A stretch of DNA of 64,000 nt, taken from Apostichopus japonicus. Lineage: Eukaryota; Echinodermata; Holothuroidea; Aspidochirotida; Stichopodidae. Numbering within the stretch: the stretch's first letter is position 1; every line of letters starts with the position of its first letter. Below are positions 14,801 through 26,800 of this stretch, piece by piece. The position numbers were made by a program, and so were the translations under genes. The notes under the pieces were generated by a model. It was not told the origin of the DNA. It worked only from the letters and a program-made list of their open reading frames with translations, and made no database searches. The stretch covers positions 6,261,001-6,325,000 of the forward strand of contig NC_092575.1 in assembly GCF_037975245.1 (NCBI RefSeq). The letters run 5' to 3'.

Positions 14801-17800
14801 TTAGTCTATTTTACCATTACTTTGTAATGTTCATCATGTCGCTGTAGTTCTTCCCCTCTCTCTATCACCCCACCCCTATCTACAGGTACCTTCTCTATCT
14901 ATAAATAAATAACAACTGAACAAATGCAACAAATGAAACAATATTAAAAACAAAGAGGAGACATACTATGTTGTATAAATGTTTGATCTGAAGGCTTTGC
15001 ATTTTAGAAAAACAACAACACACAGATCACAGGTGTTACTGTGACCTACTTTACATTTACTTTGTGAATATAAATAACTTTGAATAACACTTTATAATAA
15101 TGAACTAAACACCTGTGGTATCTCCTGAAGTAGATGCTATTGTTAAAAGCTCTGTGGGTGGTAGCAGGGACTTCCTTTTAACAGGTACATGTATGTGTGT
15201 ACGAAACACTTGTGTTAAATCCTTTGTTTCCTGTTTAATCATGTCTCCTACAGGAGGTACATTAATTCTCTGTATATATATTCCTTTCCTCATGGTATCA
15301 TTTGATTGGATCAAGTAATACCAGGCTTATTAATTAAGTGAGTAGATGATTGGCTCCTTTATGATGATGGGTGTGGCCTTGTAAAGTACAGTTCTATGTA
15401 AAGACTTTCCATTTGTGCCATAGGGATATGTAGGTATGCTAAGAAAATGTCAGAGTGGCCATAAACATATCATTTATAAATGCAGCCAAATAATTGCTAT
15501 CTCCTATTAATAGGTATCTACTATGAATGAGCCATAATACATTCTGACATTAGCTCACATGTAGGAATTATGTTGTTGGAATATTGTGTGGATTTGATGT
15601 AGCTGATAGTGTTGACAAAATGAATGAATGAATGCAAACCACAGTTAGTTTGTTTCAGTAATGTAAAAAACACCTCACTAATATTCATCACTCTTATACT
15701 GTACATAGAACTCACCAACTGTTGTTAATCTAAGCACTTCTTTGGCAGAATACCTATGCCTAGACTATATTACACACAAAAATGGTTATTGCTGTTAACC
15801 TGCTGGTTGTACCCAGTCAATAAAATTAATTAACCAGGTCTCCCATGAGACATATTTTTGCCTAATTCAGCACTTTTCAACGTCTGAGAATAATTTATGA
15901 GAACAGATTACTTACATGCTAGATTACAAAGGCAAAACCAATGACCAGCTATGTCACTGTGAGCATTGCATGCTTGTTTGAATATTATCCAATGCCTGCT
16001 TTTAGTCTATTGGAAACTCAAGTATCATACATCCTGAAAATTAAATTTTTAATTAATGTTGAAATATATACTGCATAATTTAATATTCAAATTTTGTGTA
16101 ACAGTTTTTGCAGGCTCTGAATTATGTGTCTTCTAAAATAATATGGTTCCTTTTTATAAAACCTTTAATACATCCTTGCTATTGAACAGCAATTTACCCA
16201 GTTTTCATAGCATTTTACTGTTGCAATACCAGAAGAATTATTCCCTGGTGAATACTCTTGCAAATCTTCACTTACAGTGCATACATAATAGTCATTGCCT
16301 TTAGTGCAGTATTATCCTGATGCAATATTTTAAACACATAGTTTAGACCAGGGTTTCCCTAACTTTATCCCCCACGAACCCCCTGTGGATGTCAGAGTTT
16401 TCCACAAACCCCCAACCTTTCTAGACACGATCTGAGTCATTGTTATACTATAATACGTAACAGTGGTCCGTAAAAGATCAAGTCCATAGTGTAATGTAAT
16501 GAAAAAAACAAGAGACGAACAAATATTTATTTGGTCAAGGTCAGATCACGAATTGTATCACGCAACGATTCATAATTTATTACATGCACGGTATGGTACT
16601 ACTATGGCAGCATATGCATATGGAACGCGAAAAGAATTTGTCGATAGGTACTGTACGACTTTTGTACAGTACTAAATAATATGATATATCAGATTTTAGT
16701 TCAACAAAAAGTACTCTAGTTTTGACTTTCAGAAACGTCTCACGAACCCCCTGAGATGGACTCACGCACCCCCTGGGGGTTCATGCACCCCAGTTAGGGA
16801 ACCCCTGGTTTAGACTACTGTATTTTCATTTCCTTCTTGCAGGAGAAACTTGAGGAGAGAAAACAAGAACAACAGAGGATCCAGGCCGAGATCTCCTTTG
16901 GTACATCTGAACTAGAGGCAGAGCTGTCAAAGGTCAACAGGAAACTAAAGGCTGCCGAAGGAACCATACAGGAACTCAAGGAGAGTGAAGACCAGTTAAG
17001 GTCAAAGGTCAAATCTCTAGAGCTATCAGAGAGAGAAGCCGATCAAGAAAGGAAAGAGTTGGTTGAATTAAAGGTACAGAAATGAAAAGGATTTCTTTCC
17101 CCCATATGTAGTGCTATGATTGTGTTGGATTTAACCAGATTTTTGGCATCTGGTTTTCAATTTTGGAAAATATTATCAAAAGTACATAATTTTACCGAAA
17201 TTGTCTAAAGATGGCACTGGATCAAACTAATAAAGACAGTCTACTTTTTATATCCTTCATTTGTAGATGTATTTTGGGACTATTAATGAATTTTCCATTT
17301 GAATCAAATTATTATGTATCATTATTACACTTGTAGTATGGCCTATTACTGATCACACACCCCAAAAAAATTGGACTAAGTTGACAGATGCTGAAATTTT
17401 TTTCGTTTTTTTGTTGAATGAAATATTAAAAAACCGATAAACCTCATTGTAAGCAATTAACCAAACAGATTTGATAAAGGCCTACAATAAAAATACTTAA
17501 AGAAAGAAATATTCAAACTAATGGAAATATGAAAACAACTAAAACTTAAAGAAATATTAAAACTAAGGTATATCATGTTTTTAGCCCCCTTAGCTCGAAT
17601 GTGATGTAATATTTCTGACATAGAAAGTTCAACATTAAAGAAGTTCTTTCAATGTCATCTGTCATTCAAGAAGTAGTCAGTTTCATAAGAATTTTTGAAA
17701 TTATCAACTTATTAGAAATTTTAATAAATATTTGCTTTAAACTCTTTACAATAACATGAAATCAATTAAAACATCCGTAAAATATGTATCGAAATCAATT

Positions 17801-20800
17801 TGACTTGCCTTCGCAGGAGAAACACCAGGCATTACGCAGTAGACTAGCCTCACAGGCTGGCCAAAATACCACAAAGTTAGCTGGACTGGAGCGGTCTCTC
17901 CACATTCTCCAGAATGAAAAGGCAGAGCTCGAATCAAACTTGGAATCAGAGATAGAAGCAAAGGAAATGCTTCAGAAAGAACTGTCTGGTCAAAAGAACA
18001 AAACGAACGCTGCTGAATTGATACAGGTTTGTCAGATTATCGCATCTGTTCATGAAATTATCTGTCAACTCTGCAGGTTCGTTAATTTGTTCTATAAATA
18101 ATTCAGAAAGCATCGTGTTTTTTGTAAGACTGAAAACCGTGGACTGATTTATCAGAGATAAGTAAGAGGGTTCTCTTTTGTTCATCAACTTCTTTGTCAA
18201 GACCTAAGTCGTCTCCGACTGGATTGAAGTTCTACATATTTATTTGTTAGTTTAATTATACGGCTCTACAGGCCAATGGTGAGTACTCTTAAAAATATAT
18301 GTCGAGGCCTGCAATTCTATTTAAACTCAAACGATTCTCTTTTAAATGTTTAGATTAAGTCGGTGTCAAATTTGTTGTGGGAAGTGAATGTAATGATTAA
18401 TTTTTGGATCTATTTTTTTCAGTGGAGGGAGAAATAACCTTGGTTGGGGGGGGGGGTTGTATGGGCCCAGAAGAGGGTGAGGTACAGCCCCAAGCTATAG
18501 CAAAATGCTCCCAAGATAAAAGTTAAGCTGGTTCAATGTAAGAGGCTATTCTGGGGTGGGGGAGGGAGCTTCTAAAATTTCAAAATTATTTAGCACCGTT
18601 TCCTTGGTATTTTGATAATTTTCTTTGGCTATTTTGTTTAGAATGAATGTGACATGCTTCAAACCAAGTTAGCAAAGTTGGAGAATGACAACTTGAAGAA
18701 AGTGTCTGACCTTGAGGAATTATTGGAGGAGACAAGGAGTGCCAGAGAGGATCTTGAGACAGAGGTGAACAGACTGAAAAGATCAGAGGTTAAACTTGGT
18801 CAGAGGGTCACCAGATTAGAACAGGACCTTGATGATCAAGGGGAAGTGTTTAAGACACAGATAAAATCCTTACAGGTAATCAAATTTGTCTTGTTTTGGT
18901 TGCTGATTCTGCAGTAGGGAATACGTCAGGTGAAAGTTTATTATCAGTAGTATAGGATAATTGTGATATACCGTAAATTTAATTTTGCGCACTGATTTAC
19001 ACTTTTGTGGTAGTGTTTGCATGTCAAATTGAAACTTCATTTTGATAAAAACTTTGATCTACAGTCTCGGAAAAAAAAATGACTAAATTTGATACAGTGA
19101 AAGGAAGAAACATCTAACTTTTATTGTGTGGCACTCTCATGAATTATTTTCATATATTTTCTGGAATTAAATAATGTTAGCACATGCACAGTATGGAAGC
19201 AGGACACTTCGCCCAACAACCATTTCGCCCAACTGCCATTTCGCCCAACCTTACCATTTCGCCCAACCAGCCTGGTCATTTCGCCCAACCAGCCTGGTCA
19301 TTTCGCCCAACCAGCCTGGTCATTTCGCCCAACCAGCCTGGTCATTTCGCCCAACCAGCCTGGTCATTTCGCCCAACCAGTCTGGTCATTTCGCCCAACC
19401 TTGATTAAATATGATATTTCAAAAGGAAACGTTCGGGAATTTTTAACGTTACAGGATACGAACCGAATATTAAGGAATCTTGAGGATGGATCAGTGTTTT
19501 AGGGGTTAGGTTTGATAGGTTTGATATAGTAAACGTTCGGGAATTGTTAACGTTACGGGATACGAACCAAGTATTAAGGAAACTTGAAGTCGTGGTTAAA
19601 TTGATTACATATGTGATTACATATGTGGTTACATTGATAAAGTGGTTACATTGATTAAATATAGTAATTCAATATTACGGACGGGTTTTATATTTTTTTT
19701 CAATTTAATAAGGAAACGTTCAGGAATTGTTAGTCAGTAGGATGGATCAGTGTTTTAGGGGTTAGGTTTGATAGTTTTTTTATGAAGACCGATTTCCCTG
19801 TGTTTGTATAATAATATAACTTCCATTGTATGCGTAAACGCCTAAAGTAGTGTAATCCTCCCATTATACCCGAAATAACTGCTCAGACTCCGATCGATAT
19901 CGAGCGGACCTCACTTTTTTATTTACTTATTACGAAGTAACCTTACCCAAAATAATCAAATTGAACTAGTGGAATAGAAAAAGTAATATTATTCTGACTG
20001 AATATTAGTAAAAATAAGGTTGGGCGAAATTACCAACACGGTTGGGCGAAATGACCATGCTGGTTGGGCGAAATGACTATGATGGTTGGGCGAAATGACC
20101 ATGCTGGTTGGGCGAAATGACCAGGCTGGTTGGGCGAAATGACCAGGCTGGTTGGGCGAAATGGCAGTTGGGCGAAATGGTTGTTGGGCGAAGTGACTAG
20201 AAAGCCACAGTATCAGGGTAATGTTTCCATTCTTTGAGTATTTTATCATTTCTGGTAGGATTTGATGAAGCCATGAATGAAACTTTAAGTAATAAGTGGA
20301 GGTTAATTTATCGCCAATTTATGAAATGATCTATATTGACCTGCTATGTTCTGTCTAGAGAGGTCTGTTTGATGCCAGAGATGGCAGCTTAATCTTCTTC
20401 CCTTTAATATATACAAATTTTTATTGAAAAGTTAAAAAACATCATATAAGACTTTAATGAAAAGAAAATAATAATATAAAAAAATTTGAACATATTGATT
20501 TAATTTTTTTTTTAATATTTAAATCAGGAGGAAAAGAAAACCCTTCAGTCTACTCTGAAAAATTCCAAAGGTCAAAGTTCATCTGAGACCGCCTTGCTGC
20601 GTTTAGAAATTGACACGTTGCGCCAAGAAGGGCAACGAGTCGAGCAGGAGAAAGAGAGGCTAGACGAGAAGCTGCAGAGAGAAGAGGAAGATAAAACTCA
20701 CATGGAAGCAGAGCTTGAGAGGATGCAGCTAGAAAGACAGAGGATGGAGCAAAAGATGAAGAGAGTAGAAGATGAGATGGCAGGTGCACAGCGGGAGAAC

Positions 20801-23800
20801 GACAGGATACAAGAAGAGAAGCAGAGGGTGGAGTCAGAGGTCAGCAAACTCAAACAATCAGAAACGCAATTGATGAGGAGGCTCACTGAGTTCGAGGAAG
20901 AAGAAAGAGCAGGAAAAGAGCGACTACAGGAAGATATATCTCGTTATCAGGTTTGTTTTACAGGCGACTCATATTTTGATATTTGTTGATTTTGATAAAG
21001 AGTAGGAGACAAGATTACTCTTCATTACATTTGGGATGTATTTATATCATTTGTTTACAGTTTGGTGTGGGTATGACCATTGTGAGAAACACTGCTTGAG
21101 GACACTTTTCTTGAAAATATTATAACATGATTGTTTTTTTTTGTGTGGAAAATTTGATTTAATTGTACTTGGGCAGGTGGTCATCCTTAAAAATATGTGA
21201 CCATTCAGGAATCCTTATTTAAGAAGACCATTTCTTGGAAAGTGCATGAGAGCAATGTTAGTTCATTCACTTCATGTTATGTTTAGCTGTGATTGACATT
21301 TATGTATGGAAGGTAGATAATAGATATATACTACTGGCGGAAATATTTCAAAATGTTAAACTATGTGCATGTTTCAATCGAAAAATGTCTTCTAATCACC
21401 TTTTTTTTTCAGAGGAAAATCTGTTTCTTGGTCAAACACAAATAATATTATTTTTGCTTTTCCTTCCCCCAGGAGGAAAATAGAAGTCTGAAGCTTGCCT
21501 GTGAGAGTGTGCAAGGTCAAAGTTCATCAGAGATGGCCATTCTTCAGTCTGAGTTAAGGACTCTGAGGAGGAGAGAAGAGGATAAGGAGAAGACCATCAA
21601 AGAAATGAGAATATCGGAACAGAGGCTGAAGAAACAACTGATTGACCTCGATGTCCAGACTTGCCAAGAAAAGGATGTGTGGCAGCAGACGGTGTCAAAG
21701 GTGGAGGTAACAAAACACACGTTCCCTTTATCATCAAGATCAGGGGTGGGCAACCTACGGCCCGCGGGCCACATGCGGCCCGCCAGTGATTTTTTTGTGG
21801 CCCGTGAGATGTCTCAAGAATAAGAAAAAAAACCAATCTATTTTACATCATCACAAAAAACGAGCTAGCTGCTTAGAATTTATCGGCACTAATGATGCTC
21901 TCAAGTAGGCCTATTATCCGCATTAATTGTCAACTGTACTGTATTGACATTACAGTATGTTTTTGTGAATACAGATTAAGTACACACACCTATTGCTTGA
22001 AAGTCCTCGGAATCATAGGTTTGAAATCAACAGCGGGTCGTTGCTTAGGTGCGGCCTAGTTAATTTTTCACCCCTTATATCTGGCCCATTCATTCAAAAA
22101 GGTTGCCCACCCCTGATCAAGATAGTATAAATGGACATCAAATTAGACTTGATCAACTGTTTCAAGAAAAAAGAAAGTTATGAACTAATAACTTGTGTTC
22201 ATTTCCTTATTCTCAGTTTGATATGGTAATTAATCATGTTGTGTCATAAGCTTTTAGATTGATTTGGTAATGCTGTATTTATTTTAGGGACATTTTTCCC
22301 TGTTAACAAACTTTCAACCAGAGTGGACTGGAGTTTTAATTTCTACCGAAACAGACAGAAGTGTAATTGATTTACTGAAGGAAATAGGTAACTCCACTTT
22401 AGAACATGAATTAAAATATGGGAACATTATATGGAATATTGTAATAGGTATCCTACTGCCCTTAATTTTAGATAAGTACGTAGACTTGTGAACTGGAGTT
22501 ATTATCAACGTCTTGATGGACGAGATTAAGAGGGATGTATAGTGGATGGGGGGGGGGGGGGAGAGAGGTGACTTTTGGAAGTTTGTAAAGTCAACTGTAA
22601 ATCACAACTTGAATTATAACAGGCCAGTACTCTTTTGTTTTCTAAATTGAAGTCTGTACTCTTTGTTTATTGTAATTTTCTACCCAACACGAGTTAGACA
22701 AGTAATAACTGATATGACATGAATCAGGTATTATATTATGTATTATAAAAGATTCATTGTATAACATTGTCTTTGTATCTTCAAGTCAATACTTGTACTT
22801 AAGAGAGTGTTCTTTGCTTTTACTAAGCATTTAAAGTTGTATTGATGAAGTATAATTGTAGATGAGTATCAGCATAATAAGTTGGAATACCTTGCTCTCT
22901 GAGTGGCAAGTTGCAACACATTATTTTGTTTTTGTGTGTGTGCGTTTGTTTTTCTATCTGACTGAGGACTTGAACAACAGAATTTCAGGTCCTCGGTTGT
23001 GATTTCTAAAGAATCACCACGTCCTCGGAATAATTCTATTGTATGGGGTATTGTTAAGGTTAGGGTACGTGGATTTGAACAATGGAAAATACAATGGGGT
23101 CCTCGGTCTGAATGTAATACAAACATGTGTGTGTGTTTGTCTATATCAGGAGGAGAACAGAAACCTCCGACAAGATCTGACGCAAGCAAAAGCAGCAGAT
23201 ACTGTGACTGTCCTGGATGGAGAACTGAGAGATGTCAAAGGTCAATTGGAAACCTTAAGAAGCAACTACAAAAGTCTGGAGGAGAAAGAACAACAATCGC
23301 TTAAAAGATTGAGACAAGCTGAATCTGACCTTGCGAAGGAGAGGGACAGCCATAGTAAAGAGATGAGGTCATTTTCTGTAAGTAATTAGATTTTCCCGTT
23401 ATTTTTAGGATTATTGTTTACAAACTGCATAGTTTGCAAAACCAAAGTCCTTTCTGTTGAAACTTTCAAGCTGGGTAAATTAAGATTATAATTCTTAACA
23501 AAGTTGTACAGACAGAAGAAGAAGAAAGAATCTAATATAGCAAATTACCAAGGATACTAGAGGGAAATGCCTCTAAAATAATATTGAGTTATGTGATATC
23601 AGATAGTTTTCCTTGGCTACCTGTTTGGAGTTCGTTCTTCTTTCGGTGTAAAAACTCCCATTTCAAATGAAATGTACAAAAATCACTCTCTGTTTGAAGC
23701 GATTAAAACGGCCTGCAGTGCCACCCACCCTACCAACTGTTTAGTCTGCTATTTGACACACCCTGGAAACATTATATCATCATATTTAATGGGTGAATTG

Positions 23801-26800
23801 ACATGGGTAAAATGTCGGTAGCACCATTACCTTGGAAGTCTGCCTTATTGCCATATTGTATTAACCATGTTGGTAAATGGAAATCCTTAGCAACTTTGTA
23901 TCCCTTTGACAACCGACTCTCTGGTTCTTAATCACAGTCACTGAAGTCAGTGGTTCCCAAGCTTTTTGGAACCGCTGCCCAAAACACCCTTTCCTCCATG
24001 ATTCATTAACCCCTCCCCCCCTCCTGCCACCGGCCCCCAGATTGGTCCTATCTATATTAAACAGTCATAGACATGGTTTGAGAACTGTTCATATTTATTT
24101 CATTGTTTAGTAGTGTATTTATTAACTGTATCAGCAAAAAGTCTCCCAATTGCAGTTTTTCCCTTATATTTATGTACTTTCATGTATTTATAATGGATTT
24201 TGATAAATTTGAAACTTAAGTCACAAAATGAAAAGAAAGACACACAGGTCTGAACCAATGAAACTTTATATCTTCACATTCTACATTAATGTTTTTGTTG
24301 TGTGTGTGTGATAGCAACAGTGACATTACCCCAAACAAATCAGCTCATTTTCCTCTGGGGGGGGGGGGGGTAATTTACTCTCATTTTGGGAAGCAATAGT
24401 TACTAAGTTACTTAGTCTATTGACTACCTAAAAGTCAATTCTGTTTCCATTTATATCCAGGCGGAGTTCTCCAGAATAAAACGAGAAGTTGACTCTCTTA
24501 CCAAGGAGAACAAGTCCTTACTCTCAGAGCGTTGTTCAGTCCAGGCTAAAGCGAGTGACTTTACAGAGGTAAGCAGAAGAGAGAAGGATGAAATACAGAC
24601 CAAAGCAAGCAAATTAGAAGAAGACTTGAAGCAAGTCCAAACTGATAAACATAATGTAGAATTACTCCTGGCAGAAGGGAAGACAGCTGTGGAAGAGAAA
24701 GAGAAGGTGATTAGATCTTTTTTTTGTTTTTTGTCATTATCCACAAACCCCCTGTGGATGTCAGAGTTGTCCACGAACCCCCAACTTTTCAAGACACTAT
24801 CTGAATCATTATAATACTATAATACGCATAACAGTGCTTCGTAAGAGATCAAGTTTATAGTGTTATATTGTAGAGTTTGTCGATAGCTACAACATTTGTA
24901 CATTACTGAATTATGTGATATATCAGATTTTAGTTCAACAAAAAGTACTATAGTTTTGACTTTCAGAAACGTCTCCAGACCCCCTAGGATAGACTCACGC
25001 ACACCCTGGGGGTTCATGCACCCCAGTTAGGAAACCCCTGCATTACACCGAAAGGCCATTCTTTTGCATTACAACCTTTGGGATATAATTGGGACTTATG
25101 TCAAAATGGAATGTTGATTGTGGCCACTCAGATTAGAAAATGGAGCTAATTTCGATTTTGTAATTTTAGGCTTCACAAGTAACATTTGGCAAATGACTGT
25201 GTGATTTATCAGTCCTAGACAACCACTACAATTATTCCCAAACATATAATAATTTGTAAGAAAGTAACAATTACATTAGTCTCAGATGGTAGTAATGTCA
25301 TGTAAGCCTAAGCGAACACTGGCTTAAAACTAACAGTTGATTTTATTTGGAAATGGAAACTGCCATGTACATTAAAACAGTGTGATAAGATTGATTAAAT
25401 GTTTGCAAAAACAAAACTAATGCATCTAGTTGAGTTACATGCAGTTTAATTTTAGGCACACTAGTGAGTCTTGTTCTCATGTTTGTATTCTAGCATAGTT
25501 GACAGTGTTCATTCTCGTCTGAATTGAATTTTACTTGTACTTGAGATATTTTGGAAACCTAGTATAAATACTGACTAGTGCAATATAAAGTATTCATACT
25601 CATGCTTGCAACCTAGTACTCAGTACTCATACCAGTGGGAGTTATACTTGTACTCGTACTAGCCTTTGTGGATTTACACTTTTACTCTGGGCATGTTTGA
25701 ATCTAGTATAGATACTAATGCAAGGTTGTACTCACATTTAGATCCTTGTACTCATTCTCACACCAAGGGGTATTATACTTGTCCTCACACTCTGGGCATG
25801 TTTGAATCTAGTATAGATAATAATGCAAGCTTGTACTCACATTTAGATCCTTGTACTCATTTTAACATCAAGGTATATGACACTTGTACTCACACACTTG
25901 GCATGTTTGAATCTAGTATAGATAATAATGCAAGCTTGTACTCATGTTTAGATCCTTGTACTCGTTATCACACCAAGGGGTGTTTATACTTGTCTTCACA
26001 CTATGGGGATGTTTGAATCTAGAATAGATTCTAGTGCAAGCTTGTACTCACATTTAGATACTTGTACTGTACTCGTTCTCACAACAAGGGTTTCTTATAC
26101 TTGTACTCATGCTTGCAACCTAGTACTCTGTACTCATGCCAGTGGGAGTTATACTTGTACTCGTACTAGCCCTTGTGGATTTACACTTTTACTCTGGGCA
26201 TGTTTGAATCTAGTATACATACTAATGCAAGGTTGTACTCACATTTAGATCCTTGTACTCATTCTCACACCAAGGGGTATTATACTTGTCCTCACACTGG
26301 GCATGTTTGAATCTAGTATAGATAATAATGCAAGCTTGTACTCACATTTAGATCCTTGTACTCATTTTAACATCAAGGTATATGACACTTGTACTCACAC
26401 ACTTGGCATGTTTGAATCTAGTATAGATAATAATGCAAGCTTGTACTCATGTTTAGATCCTTGTACTCGTTATCACACCAAGGGGTGTTTATACTTGTCT
26501 TCACACTATGGGGATGTTTTAATCTAGTATAGGTACTTGTGCAAGCTTGTACTCACATTTGGTTTGCACTCGTTCTCACACCAAGGGGTATTTATATATA
26601 TATACTTGTACTCCGTCTCTTGCTGTTGAACAAGTCCAATTACAGGTATCTGTTTCTGTTTAAGTCTTCTGTAGAAACCTCCAAACTTATTTCTTCAGCT
26701 GTGTCCATAGAAGTAAGTGTTTTAGACTTCATATATTAATTTGTTTCTGCAGGAAATATCGGAACTTCAGGCTACCTGTTCCATGCTCGAGGAACAGATA

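Noticed and set aside
25666-26739. Open frames of 66-116 codons in a row with repeated MFESSID peptides
   Set aside because: They are the translation of the 108-bp minisatellite; no start context, splice sites or non-repeat sequence support a protein.
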